Source: Comamonadaceae bacterium (GTDB lineage Bacteria; Pseudomonadota; Gammaproteobacteria; Burkholderiales; Burkholderiaceae_C). From it: DNA of 39,568 nt. Both the position numbers and the translations under genes were made by a program. The stretch lies in NCBI GenBank assembly GCA_947476015.1, contig CANJOS010000009.1:1-39568 (forward strand), in the 5' to 3' direction. Of this stretch, positions 23,164-31,601 are shown piece by piece. The notes beneath the pieces are model-generated. The model had not been told where the DNA came from and did not search any database. It worked only from the letters and a program-made list of their open reading frames with translations. Every line of letters starts with the position of its first letter. Positions within the stretch are counted from its first letter, which is position 1.

Positions 23164-25754
23164 GCACTTACTTCCAACTCAGCCAAAGCGCGAGAAACGA
23201 TGCTTTGTGCATCGACTTGGAAAAACGAACGCAAAACAGCACGTGTATCGCTGCGGCCAAAGCCATCAGTACCCAGCGTACGGTAGCCACGGCCTTTCGG
23301 CAAATAGGCACGGACAGTTTCGGGAACGGCTCGAACGTAGTCGGTGGCAGCCAATATAGGGCCTGAACTGCCCCCAAGCAAATGGGCCAGGTAGGGCTCA
23401 TCACCATCGCATTCGTGCGCCATCCCGTCACGCGCCAATTCGCTCCAGCTAGTAATGCTGTAAACGTCTGCACCGATGCCCTTATCGGCAAGTTGCTGAG
23501 CCGCCTGAATCACTTCGGTGAAGATGGCACCGGAGCCCAGCAAGGTCACACGCTGGCCGCCTACGGGGCCGTAGCTGCCAAAATTGTAGCCCCCACGCAG
23601 CACACCATTCGCCGCACCCTCTGGCAAATCAGGGTTGGCGTAGTTCTCGTTCATGAGCGTGACGTAATAGAAAACGTCCTGCTGTTCAACCAGCATCTCT
23701 CGCATGCCGGCGTCCAGGATCACCGCGAGTTCGCCTGCAAAGGCCGGATCGTAAGCCTTGCAATTTGGGATGGTTGAAGCCATTAGGTGACTGCTACCAT
23801 CTTGGTGTTGCAGGCCCTCACCGGCCAAAGTGGTACGTCCCGAAGTGGCACCTAGCAAGAACCCCCGTGCACGTTGATCGGCAGCAGCCCAAATGGCGTC
23901 GCCGACGCGTTGAAAGCCGAACATGGAGTAGTAAATATAGAAAGGCAGCATGGCCAAACCGTGCACGCTATAGCTTGTGGCAGCTGCTGTCCAGCTGGCA
24001 ATCGCACCGGCCTCGCTGATACCTTCTTCCAAGATCTGTCCATCCCGCGCCTCACGGTAGGAGAGAACTGAGCCGATGTCTTCAGGTGAATAGCGTTGGC
24101 CTACGCTGCTGTAAATGCCGACCTGTTTGAACAAATTGGCCATGCCGAAAGTTCGAGCCTCGTCGGCAACGATGGGGACGACGCGCGGACCGAGATCCTT
24201 GTCCTTGAGCAAGGTACCGAGCATGCGAACAAAGGCCATGGTGGTGCTCATCTCTTTGCTGTCAGCTTTGAGGGCGAACTGTGCATAGCTCCCGATAACT
24301 GGCACCGGCACTACGGCGCATACCGTCACTCGCCTCGGCATGGCACCGCCAAGCGCCGCACGATGCTCGCGCAAATAACGCATCTCAGGGCTATGGTCGT
24401 CGGGCTTGAAGAATTCCAGCCCTTTAGCCTGCTCATCGGTAAGCGGAAGGTTGAATCGATTTCTAAATTCGATCAAATCGGTTTCATCGAACTTCTTCTG
24501 ACTGTGCGTGGTCATCTTGCCTTGGCCGGCTGATCCCATGCCGTAACCTTTCTTAGTCTGCGCCAAAATCACGGTCGGCTGACCTGTGTGGGCGGCGGCG
24601 GCGGTGTAAGCGGCATGGATCTTCACCAAATCATGACCACCGCGCTTGAGGCGATCGATCTGCTCGTCAGTCATGCCTTGTGCCAAACGGGCGAGTTCTT
24701 CGTTCTGACCAAAGAAGTTGTCGCGGTTGAAGCGCCCGTCTTTGGCTGCGAAGGTCTGCATCTGACCGTCCACTGTTTGAGCAAAGGCACGTGCCAATGC
24801 GCCGGTGTTATCCCGCGCAAACAAGCCATCCCAGTCGCTGCCCCAGACCAACTTGATGACGTTCCAACCCGCACCTGCGAAGAGCTTTTCCAGTTCGTCG
24901 ATGATGCGGCCATTGCCGCGTACAGGCCCATCAAGACGCTGGAGGTTGCAGTTGACTACCCAGACCAAGTTGTCAAGCTTTTCACGTGCAGCAAGTGTCA
25001 ACGCACTTAAACTCTCAGGCTCATCCATCTCGCCGTCGCCAAAAACGCCCCAGACTTTTCTGGTACTGCAATCGATCAACTGGCGATTCGTGAGGTAACG
25101 CATGAATCGCGCGTGGTAAATCGAGCTTATGGGGCCGATGCCCATTGAGCCAGTGGGGAACTGCCAAAAATCGGGCATCAGCCACGGATGCGGATAGCTG
25201 GACAGGCCACGAGCACCACTGGCTGGCGCGCTGATTTCCTGGCGGTAGTGCAGCAGATCAGCTTCGCTCAAACGACCCTCCAAGAATGCACGAGCATAGA
25301 CACCGGGAGCACTGTGCGGCTGGAAAAAAACCAGATCGCCACGGTGCACTTCATTGCGTGCATGGAAAAAATGATTGAAGCCTATCTCAAACAAATCTGC
25401 AGCGCTGGCATAGCTGGCGATGTGTCCACCAAGTTCGCCATAGGCTTGGTTAGCGCGCACCACCATAGCCAGCGCATTCCATCGCATGAGGGAAGCCAGG
25501 CGCTCCTCTAATGCGAGGTCGCCAGGAAAGCCGGGTTGATCTTCGACCGCAATAGTGTTGATGTAGGGCGTGTTCAACTCTGGCTGCCAACCGATGCGCT
25601 GTTCGCGCGCCAAGCGTGCCATCTCATCCAAGATCTGCCTTACCCGAGCTGGCCCCTCGCTGACAGCGAGCGATAACAAAGCATCGCGCCACTCTTGGGT
25701 TTCTGCTTGGTTTGAATCGGGACAAGGCGAAGCGGGGTTTTGCAATGGTTTCAT
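23160..25754 (-). CDS. aceE: Pyruvate dehydrogenase-type E1 component (AceE family; possibly 2-oxobutyrate-specific)
   Basis: An 864-residue homodimeric E1 from ATG at 25754 (an upstream ATG at 25796 would add 14 residues); the size fits AceE (about 887). The thiamine-diphosphate motif is GDGEMDEPES (about residues 239-248) with the closing NCNLQ (268-272). The HIASY and active-site loop KKGYGMGSAGQGK regions are intact. E1 decarboxylates a 2-oxo acid and acylates the lipoyl group of E2. It is divergent from an Lrp-type gene, an arrangement recalled from mdeR-mdeB of Pseudomonas putida methionine catabolism. Its own E2 gene is broken, so it would need an E2 from elsewhere. Confidence 0.9.
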   Translation of the reverse strand: MKPLQNPASPCPDSNQAETQEWRDALLSLAVSEGPARVRQILDEMARLAREQRIGWQPELNTPYINTIAVEDQPGFPGDLALEERLASLMRWNALAMVVRANQAYGELGGHIASYASAADLFEIGFNHFFHARNEVHRGDLVFFQPHSAPGVYARAFLEGRLSEADLLHYRQEISAPASGARGLSSYPHPWLMPDFWQFPTGSMGIGPISSIYHARFMRYLTNRQLIDCSTRKVWGVFGDGEMDEPESLSALTLAAREKLDNLVWVVNCNLQRLDGPVRGNGRIIDELEKLFAGAGWNVIKLVWGSDWDGLFARDNTGALARAFAQTVDGQMQTFAAKDGRFNRDNFFGQNEELARLAQGMTDEQIDRLKRGGHDLVKIHAAYTAAAAHTGQPTVILAQTKKGYGMGSAGQGKMTTHSQKKFDETDLIEFRNRFNLPLTDEQAKGLEFFKPDDHSPEMRYLREHRAALGGAMPRRVTVCAVVPVPVIGSYAQFALKADSKEMSTTMAFVRMLGTLLKDKDLGPRVVPIVADEARTFGMANLFKQVGIYSSVGQRYSPEDIGSVLSYREARDGQILEEGISEAGAIASWTAAATSYSVHGLAMLPFYIYYSMFGFQRVGDAIWAAADQRARGFLLGATSGRTTLAGEGLQHQDGSSHLMASTIPNCKAYDPAFAGELAVILDAGMREMLVEQQDVFYYVTLMNENYANPDLPEGAANGVLRGGYNFGSYGPVGGQRVTLLGSGAIFTEVIQAAQQLADKGIGADVYSITSWSELARDGMAHECDGDEPYLAHLLGGSSGPILAATDYVRAVPETVRAYLPKGRGYRTLGTDGFGRSDTRAVLRSFFQVDAQSIVSRALAELEVSA

Positions 25755-25821
25755 AGGACAAAACTTTAGCGTTTGTGCTGCCGCATGTGCTACCATAGTT
25801 CACTGAAAAATGTGGGCAAAT

Positions 25822-25836
25822 CAGAATATTAATTCA
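25822..25836. promoter_or_regulatory. Candidate Lrp-type binding site
   Basis: CAGAATATTAATTCA fits 12 of 15 positions of the E. coli Lrp consensus (YAGHAWATTWTDCTR). It lies between the divergent E1 and Lrp/AsnC genes, 14 bp before the regulator ATG, a natural place for autoregulation and control of E1. Confidence 0.4.
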
Positions 25837-25849
25837 ATAAAATAGAGAA

Positions 25850-26329
25850 ATGCAGCATATTAGTCTTGATTCCATGGATTTACGCATCCTTGACCAATTA
25901 CAGCGTGACGGCGCTCTTTCTAACGTTGAGCTGGCCAAACGGGTCTGCCTTTCTCCATCTCCTTGCTTGGCGCGTGTGAAAGCAATGGAGAGTGCCGGCG
26001 TGATTCACCGCTATGTGGCCCTGGTCAGCGCTGCGGCACTGGGACTTGGTTTGACTGTTTTCATTTCCATCAGCCTCAAGGCTCAAAGCAAGGCAACGTT
26101 GGCTGAGTTTGAGTCTCATATTGGCAGGCACAACGAAATCATGGAGTGCTATCTGATGACAGGTGACAGTGATTACCTGCTAAGGGTCGTTATCAGTGAT
26201 ATGGCCGCGTTGGAACGTTTTATTTTGGAACAGCTTTCGCCAATTCCAGGGGTGGAAAAAATCCGATCGAGCTTCGCGCTCAAACAGGTTCGCTACAAGA
26301 CGGCATTGCCGTTGCCGCAACAGAATTAA
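25850..26329 (+). CDS. Lrp/AsnC-family transcriptional regulator
   Basis: A 159-residue regulator with an N-terminal winged helix (LDSMDLRILDQLQRDG, then NVELAKRVCLSPSPCLARVK, residues about 6-44) and a C-terminal RAM/AsnC domain (GDSDYLLRVVISDMAALERFI, about 103-123) that usually senses an amino acid. It is divergent from the E1 gene, so it likely activates E1 in response to an amino acid whose breakdown yields a 2-oxo acid; MdeR (methionine) and BkdR (branched chain) are known analogues. Which amino acid applies here is unknown. Last gene inside the proposed island. Confidence 0.9.
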   Translation: MQHISLDSMDLRILDQLQRDGALSNVELAKRVCLSPSPCLARVKAMESAGVIHRYVALVSAAALGLGLTVFISISLKAQSKATLAEFESHIGRHNEIMECYLMTGDSDYLLRVVISDMAALERFILEQLSPIPGVEKIRSSFALKQVRYKTALPLPQQN

Positions 26330-26775
26330 AGTGCGCATTTGCTGCCGATAATGTGATGTCGCGTTGCTAAACTTCAAATCAACCCAGTGGACGTAAGGCA
26401 GGTTGAGGCAACAACTTGCTTTGTCCGTTAATTGGCCTGGTGGTTAACAAACACCTTGATCAGTCAATCACTGTTTGCTACAAACCATCAAAGTTCGAAG
26501 CGAGTGTCCGCTTCTTAAAGATGTAGCTTTGCCACGGCTGCTTTGGAGAAGAAAAATTACCGATTAGTCATCACTTTCGGTTCTGAAAATGAAAATCAAT
26601 GAAAGAATGCTTTCGCGACATTTGAGTCACTGAAGCCCAAAAGTCAAACTGCCGCTTTAGATCGAAATCAGCAGTTTAACTTTGGCTGATAGATGACCGA
26701 TTTAAGCGTGAAGTCACCTCAGACTGAACTTCAAACAAACTCAAAGAACGGTATAGCGGCGGTATTGGCTTGACA
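26330..26775. other. Non-coding right end of the island
   Basis: About 450 bp without a recognisable gene on either strand. One perfect short hairpin is seen (GAAGCG at 26497-26502 and CGCTTC at 26509-26514). The rest has no obvious repeat, tRNA or terminator. It could hold the decayed end of an integration module, but no protein similarity was found by eye. Confidence 0.4.
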
Positions 26776-26806
26776 CAAAAAAGCCCCACTCTTGTGAAGT
26801 GAGGCT
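26776..26806 (-). terminator. Rho-independent terminator of tRNA-His / ppiD unit
   Basis: On the minus strand, AGCCTCACT pairs with AGTGGGGCT (one G-U pair) across a 7-nt loop and is followed by six Ts (26777-26782). It lies 17 bp downstream of the tRNA-His CCA end. Its base is where the 65-bp repeat begins. Confidence 0.75.
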
Positions 26807-26868
26807 AAGTGCTTGATTCTTATGGGGTGGCTGATGGGGCTCGAACCCACGACAACAGGAATCACAAT
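26804..26868. repeat. Right direct repeat overlapping intact tRNA-His (attR-like)
   Basis: Sixty-five bases matching 13959-14023 with four mismatches. It runs from the foot of the terminator through the 3' half of tRNA-His to just past the anticodon loop. Identity stops in the anticodon 5' stem, the usual crossover zone for tRNA-targeting tyrosine recombinases. Confidence 0.8.
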
Positions 26869-26899
26869 CCTGGACTCTACCAACTGAGCTACAGCCACC
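26823..26899 (-). tRNA. tRNA-His (GTG)
   Basis: The minus strand folds as a full cloverleaf: acceptor GGTGGCTG pairing with CAGCCACC, including the extra G at position -1 opposite C73 typical of histidine tRNAs; D-arm AGCTCAGTTGGTAGAG; anticodon loop TTGTGAT; T-arm with GGTTCGAGCC; encoded CCA. It lies 34 bp downstream of ppiD and may be co-transcribed with it. Its 3' half is duplicated at 13959-14023. Confidence 0.97.
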
Positions 26900-26933
26900 G
26901 CAGAAGCGGAATTATAGCCGAAAGAACTTTTGC

Positions 26934-28871
26934 TTAGGCGCCCTTAGTCTCTTGCCCAGGCTTAGCGAGAACGGGTTTGGTCACCAAAATTTCGGCCTTC
27001 ATCATCCGTTTCAATTGTGCCAAATAGGCCTGGGTTTCAGCAGAACCCCACAGCTGGGTGAACTGTTGTTGAGCTTGCGCAATCAATACTTTGCTGTCAG
27101 CTTCCGGCGCTAGAACCTTGGTCACGCGAACCACAGAATAGCCCTGAGCACCTAAATCGACACCATTTAAAACAGGCAACTGATTGGGGTCGGCCCTCAA
27201 GGCTGCGTCGATCACTTGAGGCCGTTGATTTTGTGTCTTTTCGCGTGAAATCACAATAGCACCTGGCAAACTGTCAGCATTGATTTTCAAGGCAGCGAGC
27301 TTTTGCTCGCCTTGCGTCTTGGCCATTTCGGCGGCTTTGTCTTGCGTCAAATTGCGCTTGACCAGGTCCTTCACCTCTGCCAATGGCAAGGCGGCCGCAG
27401 GCTGGTGCTTCACAACACGCGCTGAAATCAAGGTGCTGGGTGCCACCTCAACAGCCTCCGTGTTGCGCTGTTTTTGCAGCGACGCCTCGCTGAACAAAGC
27501 CTGTAGCAAGGTGGGATGCGCCAATGGATTTTTGGCCTGCTGTGCAGAAGCCAAAGGTTGGCGAATAACTTGATTCGCCTTTTGAATGCTGAGTTTGAGT
27601 TTGTCCGCCACGGGTTTCAAACTGTCGGATTGCTCGTAAACCATGTTGGTGAAAGTCTCAGCAGACTCAGCAAACTTGCGCTGTGCTAATTGCTTTTTCA
27701 AATCAGCCTCGAGCGCTGGTCGCATGGACTCAAAGCTCTGAGCCTTAGGTGACTTGATGTCGGTGAGTTGAATGATGTGAAAACCAAACTCAGACTCCAC
27801 AACTTCGCTGATATCGCTCTTTTTCATGCTGAAGGCAGCATCTTCAAAGGCCTTGACCATGGCACCCCGGGCAAAGAAATCTAAGTCCCCACCTTTCACT
27901 GCAGAGCCAGGATCTTGGGAGTTTTTACGGGCCACCTCGGCAAAACTGGCCGGCTTGGCTTTCACATCCTTAAGCAAGGCCTCAGCTTTGGCGCGAGCTG
28001 TTTTCTTGTCGGCTTCTGGGGCATCTTTCGCCGCAGTGATCAGAATGTGGCTGGCGCGGCGCTCTTCTTTGCTCGACAAGCGCTGCAGGTTTTGTTCGTA
28101 GTAAGTTTTAAGCTCTTGCTCATTGACCACCACAGTTTGGCGCAAGCTCTCTATGTCCAGGATGACATACTCGATGTCAGCAGATTCTGTCGATTGAAAC
28201 TTGGCCGTATTTTTGTCGTAGTAAGCCTGTAAATCGGCATCGCTGAGACTCACCTTGCTGAGGTAATCAGCCGCTGGAAAGTTCAAAACTTGGACTTCAC
28301 GGCGCTGCATAAAGGCATTCATGGCAGTTTGCGTTTGGGCTTGTGTGGCGTAAGCGGAAGCTTGCACGCCCTGAATCACTTGGCGATTGGACAAATCGGC
28401 ACGAACTTGCATCTCAAACATTTCAGGTGTCATGCCCTGAGATGCTGCCAACTGCTTGTAGCGCTCCATGTCTAATTTGCCATCGGCTGTGCGCAAGGCT
28501 GCAATGGCAGGGCTTTGCTGCAGTTCACGGGCCAGACGTGTATCGCTGGCCACCAACTGCATTTTTTGAGCCGCTGCAGCAATCACTTGATCGCGAACAA
28601 GTCGCTCAAGGGTGGCGTATTTCGCTTCAGGGGTGTCAAAAATTTTGACGTCGATGCTGGGCATGGATGCGCGAATGCGATCGACTTCCCGCTTGTGGGC
28701 TGCGTCCCATTCAGCTTGATTGATTTTGTTGCCATTGACTTTGGCCACCACAGCGCCTTGGTCATTGAATCGGCTGTAGCCTTCAAGACCAAACAAAACG
28801 AAGGAAGGGATGATGAGCAGGAACAAAATGCCCATCATGATCTTGGTGTTGTTTCGGACAAAATCAAACAT
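26934..28871 (-). CDS. ppiD: Periplasmic folding chaperone PpiD (SurA-like, parvulin domain)
   Basis: A 645-residue membrane-anchored chaperone from ATG at 28871 (an in-frame upstream start would add six residues; MFDFVRNN is the usual beginning). One transmembrane helix follows at about residues 12-30 (MMGILFLLIIPSFVLFGL), then a SurA-N-like domain, a parvulin peptidyl-prolyl isomerase domain at about 265-365 (ASHILI, DPGSAVKGGDLDFFARG, FGFHIIQLTD) and a long C-terminal region. PpiD helps outer-membrane and secreted proteins leave the Sec translocon. It stands between tRNA-Val/hupB and tRNA-His. Confidence 0.93.
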   Translation of the reverse strand: MFDFVRNNTKIMMGILFLLIIPSFVLFGLEGYSRFNDQGAVVAKVNGNKINQAEWDAAHKREVDRIRASMPSIDVKIFDTPEAKYATLERLVRDQVIAAAAQKMQLVASDTRLARELQQSPAIAALRTADGKLDMERYKQLAASQGMTPEMFEMQVRADLSNRQVIQGVQASAYATQAQTQTAMNAFMQRREVQVLNFPAADYLSKVSLSDADLQAYYDKNTAKFQSTESADIEYVILDIESLRQTVVVNEQELKTYYEQNLQRLSSKEERRASHILITAAKDAPEADKKTARAKAEALLKDVKAKPASFAEVARKNSQDPGSAVKGGDLDFFARGAMVKAFEDAAFSMKKSDISEVVESEFGFHIIQLTDIKSPKAQSFESMRPALEADLKKQLAQRKFAESAETFTNMVYEQSDSLKPVADKLKLSIQKANQVIRQPLASAQQAKNPLAHPTLLQALFSEASLQKQRNTEAVEVAPSTLISARVVKHQPAAALPLAEVKDLVKRNLTQDKAAEMAKTQGEQKLAALKINADSLPGAIVISREKTQNQRPQVIDAALRADPNQLPVLNGVDLGAQGYSVVRVTKVLAPEADSKVLIAQAQQQFTQLWGSAETQAYLAQLKRMMKAEILVTKPVLAKPGQETKGA

Positions 28872-28915
28872 GTAATAACTCTCTGTCAATTGACGCTGTG
28901 AATGTCACAAAATGA

Positions 28916-28942
28916 CAAAAGGCGAACAACCTGTTCGCCTTT
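28916..28942 (-). terminator. Terminator after hupB / tRNA-Val
   Basis: A perfect 11-bp stem, AAAGGCGAACA (28918-28928) and TGTTCGCCTTT (28932-28942) with a 3-nt loop. On the minus strand it lies about 10 bp after tRNA-Val and runs into TTTTGTCATTTTG. Strong intrinsic terminator. Confidence 0.85.
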
Positions 28943-28951
28943 GTTTGGGGG

Positions 28952-29027
28952 TGGTGGGTGATGACGGGGTCGAACCGCCGACCTACGCCTTGTAAGGGCG
29001 CCGCTCTACCAACTGAGCTAATCACCC
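28952..29027 (-). tRNA. tRNA-Val (TAC)
   Basis: Minus-strand cloverleaf: acceptor GGGTGAT pairing with ATCACCC, D-arm AGCTCAGTTGGTAGAG, anticodon loop TTACAAG with anticodon TAC, T-arm GGCGGTTCGACCC, and encoded CCA. It begins 14 bp after the hupB stop and is probably on the same transcript, ending at the strong hairpin at 28916-28942. Confidence 0.97.
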
Positions 29028-29041
29028 CCCTTAATCAAAGA

Positions 29042-29314
29042 TTAATTCAAGGCGTCTTTGAGGGCCTTACCAGGACGGAACTTAGGTACTTTGGCAGACT
29101 TGATCTTGATGGCAGCGCCGGTACGCGGGTTGCGACCCGTGCGAGCCGCACGCTTGGTCACTGCAAAAGTACCGAAACCTACCAAGGCGACAGTGCCGCC
29201 CTTTTTCAATGTGGTGCGAACGGCACCAATGGTGGCTTCCAATGCACGGCCAGCAGCAGCTTTGGAAATGTCTGCTTGTTTAGCAATGTGCTCGATCAAT
29301 TCTGTTTTATTCAT
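29042..29314 (-). CDS. hupB: DNA-binding protein HU-beta
   Basis: A 90-residue histone-like protein from ATG at 29314 ([11 protein letters not shown]), the canonical HU start; an upstream in-frame extension is discarded. The DNA-binding arm signature is [18 protein letters not shown], followed by [17 protein letters not shown] bends and compacts DNA as a dimer and assists replication and recombination. It sits upstream of tRNA-Val and ppiD on the same strand, a typical beta-proteobacterial order. A small CACTC-A6-GAGTG inverted repeat (29341-29356) lies in its leader. Confidence 0.96.
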   Translation of the reverse strand: MNKTELIEHIAKQADISKAAAGRALEATIGAVRTTLKKGGTVALVGFGTFAVTKRAARTGRNPRTGAAIKIKSAKVPKFRPGKALKDALN

Positions 29315-29580
29315 ACAAAGAGCCTTCGAAAAATTTGGATCACTCAAAAAAGAGTGAATCATTCTTGTTAAAAATTTGATTTAAGTTATAAAACTTATTA
29401 GACAACGAATTGTCCCCGCAATGAACTTTGTCAGCTTCAATTTAACCAGACATAACGCATCTGTCAAATGAATTTAAGCTTAGAAACCGCAGTGCGGATG
29501 GAATTCTAGACGCAAAGTGATTAGCTGCGGGGGGCTTAACGAAAAAAAATCCTAAACTCAAGACTTGTTAAATAAAGTTC

Positions 29581-30666
29581 TCACAAAGCTGCAGCGATGG
29601 CTTTGCCCATATCTTGCGTATTGGCAGAGCCTCCAATATCAGCAGTGCGTGGCGCGCCACTTTGAGGTGCGAGTACTTTCTCAATGGCACGCATGACCGC
29701 ATCGTGGGCGGGCTTGGAATCTAAAAATTCGAGCATCATTGCACCGCACCAAATTTGACCAATGGGGTTGGCGATATTCTTGCCCGCAATGTCAGGGGCG
29801 GAACCATGAACGGGTTCAAACAATGAGGGGTATTTGCGATCTGGATTCAAGTTGGCGCTGGGCGCAATGCCAATGGTTCCAGTGCAAGCGGGACCTAAAT
29901 CACTCAAAATGTCGCCAAAAAGATTGCTAGCGACCACGACGTCAAAGAAGTCGGGGCGTTGCACAAAGTGCGCTGTGAGAATGTCAATGTGAAACTTGTC
30001 GACGTTGATGCCGGGATAGTTTTTTGCCATTTCCACGACGCGCTCATCCCAGTAGGGCATGGTAATAGCGATGCCGTTTGATTTGGTCGCGCTGGTTAAA
30101 TGCTTTTTTGGACGCGATTGAGCCAATTCGAAAGCAAATTTCAAAACGCGGTCAACGCCAATGCGCGACATCACTGTTTCCTGCATGACAATTTCACGTT
30201 CAGTGCCAGGGTACATTCGACCACCGATACTGGAGTACTCACCCTCCGTATTTTCACGCACGATGTACATGTCGATTTCGCCAGGTTGCCTTGGACTGCC
30301 GTCGCGCCGAACCACAGGTGCAATGATGCCAGGCATCAGACGCGCAGGTCGTAAATTGATGTACTGATCAAACTCTCTGCGAAACAACAACAGGGAGCCC
30401 CACAACGATACGTGGTCGGCAATTTTTTCAGGCCAACCCACCGCGCCAAAGTAAATAGCGTCATGTCCGCCAATTTGATCTTTCCAGTTGTCTGGCAGCA
30501 TTTGCCCATGCTTTTCACAATAATCCCAGCTGGAAAAATCGAAATGATCAAACTGCAAGTCCAGATTGAATTTGCTGGCGGCAGCTTCCATGACCCGCAA
30601 ACCTTCGGGCATGACTTCTTTTCCAATACCGTCACCGGCAATCACTGCAATGCGTTTTTTTGTCAT
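29581..30666 (-). CDS. ttuC: Tartrate dehydrogenase / D-malate dehydrogenase (decarboxylating)
   Basis: A 361-residue member of the isocitrate/isopropylmalate dehydrogenase family: IAVIAGDGIGKEVMPEG at the start, the substrate arginines in LRPARLMPG, the catalytic tyrosine region RENTEGEYSSIGG, the metal site FDVVVASNLFGDILSD and the NAD site FEPVHGSAPDIAGK. Lengths of 350-360 residues and the YFGAVGWPE segment favour TtuC/DmlA (tartrate and D-malate) over LeuB. It converts D-malate to pyruvate or tartrate to oxaloglycolate. The start overlaps the upstream EamA permease stop by 4 bp, so the two are coupled. Confidence 0.88.
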   Translation of the reverse strand: MTKKRIAVIAGDGIGKEVMPEGLRVMEAAASKFNLDLQFDHFDFSSWDYCEKHGQMLPDNWKDQIGGHDAIYFGAVGWPEKIADHVSLWGSLLLFRREFDQYINLRPARLMPGIIAPVVRRDGSPRQPGEIDMYIVRENTEGEYSSIGGRMYPGTEREIVMQETVMSRIGVDRVLKFAFELAQSRPKKHLTSATKSNGIAITMPYWDERVVEMAKNYPGINVDKFHIDILTAHFVQRPDFFDVVVASNLFGDILSDLGPACTGTIGIAPSANLNPDRKYPSLFEPVHGSAPDIAGKNIANPIGQIWCGAMMLEFLDSKPAHDAVMRAIEKVLAPQSGAPRTADIGGSANTQDMGKAIAAAL

Positions 30667-31595
30667 AGTTTTGACTCCACGGGTTCACTTGAAATTTTAG
30701 GCGGCCGAACCACCCAACTGACACCCAGGGCTGTCAGCGCAATGCCCGCCAGGGTAAGGGCTGTAATAGGCTCATCAAATAAGATCCACGCAAGCAGGGC
30801 GGTACAGGGCGGGACCAAGTACATCAAACTGGCCACTGATGCAGCCGCACCCTTCTGAATGAGCAGGTACAAAAGCGAACTGCCCCCTAAGGTTAAGCCC
30901 AAGACAGACCAGGCCATGGCGCCGATGAGTTCTGCCGTCAAATCTACAGATTCTGTTTCGAACAGAGCCAAAGGCAGGGTGACTGTCAATGCCGCCATGA
31001 GCTGAACTGTATTGGCCGTTCGCACATCGCAGGGTTTGACAAAGCTTTTTTGATACAAGGTGCCCAAGGTGATGGCAAACAAGGCAGCAAGCGCAAAACT
31101 CAAATTTTGCAAGTTGACGTGGTCCAAAGCGCTGCCCTGCGTTAACTTGTGCCAAACCACCAACATCAAGCCGAAAAAGCCCAAAAGCAAGCCCATCCAT
31201 TGGCGTTGACTGACTTTGTTCTCGGCTGACTTTCCATGCGTGGAGAGCCAAATGGCTGTGAGCACGGGTTGAAAACCAACGATGAGGGCGGACAAACCCG
31301 ACCCCATGCCAAACTTCACGGCAGCCCACACGCCACCTAGGTAACCCGCGTGAAGCAAGACCCCCGTCACAGACAAATGAAACCATTCGCGCGCATTTTT
31401 GGGCCAACTGACTTTGGCCCAAAAAATCCAAAGCAGAAAACAAACAATGGACAGTAAATAACGCAAAGCCAAAAATGAAAAGGGAGGTGCATGCGGCATG
31501 CCAAAGCGCGCTACGATGAACCCTGTGCTCCAGATCAGGACGAATACCACGGGCATGGCACGGACCCATGATACCGTCGACTCAGCTTGATTCAT
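30663..31595 (-). CDS. EamA/DMT-family transporter
   Basis: A 310-residue membrane protein with about ten hydrophobic helices arranged as two EamA repeats; the first begins VFVLIWSTGFIVARFGMPHAPP and the second around LSFALAALFAITLGTLYQK. DMT permeases export or import metabolites. The overlap with the tartrate/D-malate dehydrogenase gene hints at a hydroxy-acid-related cargo, but this is speculative. It starts 6 bp after the pgsA stop, so pgsA, this gene and the dehydrogenase may form one transcript. Confidence 0.88.
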   Translation of the reverse strand: MNQAESTVSWVRAMPVVFVLIWSTGFIVARFGMPHAPPFSFLALRYLLSIVCFLLWIFWAKVSWPKNAREWFHLSVTGVLLHAGYLGGVWAAVKFGMGSGLSALIVGFQPVLTAIWLSTHGKSAENKVSQRQWMGLLLGFFGLMLVVWHKLTQGSALDHVNLQNLSFALAALFAITLGTLYQKSFVKPCDVRTANTVQLMAALTVTLPLALFETESVDLTAELIGAMAWSVLGLTLGGSSLLYLLIQKGAAASVASLMYLVPPCTALLAWILFDEPITALTLAGIALTALGVSWVVRPPKISSEPVESKL

Positions 31596-31601
31596 GAACG
31601 C

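Larger units (their letters stand above)
13959..26868. mobile_element. Putative genomic island integrated in the 3' half of tRNA-His
   Basis: The segment is bounded by 65-bp direct repeats, 13959-14023 and 26804-26868, differing at four positions. Both consist of about 19 bp of downstream flank plus the tRNA-His 3' half up to the anticodon loop; only the right copy continues into a full tRNA. This is the classic scar of a tyrosine-recombinase element that restores the tRNA on one side. The cargo is catabolic: TctC receptors, hydantoinase-like genes, an FAH hydrolase, and E1 with its Lrp regulator. The region looks richer in G+C than its flanks by eye. No integrase or transfer gene is visible, so it is probably immobile now. 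Confidence 0.6.

Noticed and set aside
26497-26514. Hairpin as terminator of the Lrp gene
   Set aside because: The stem is 6 bp, lies about 170 bp downstream of the stop and has no T-run.
29315-29362. Sixteen-residue extension of HU-beta
   Set aside because: [11 protein letters not shown] is the universal HU start; upstream codons match no family member I know.
30775-31569. A 264-codon minus-strand frame within the EamA gene
   Set aside because: It is an alternate frame of the permease gene with no hydrophobic pattern or motif.
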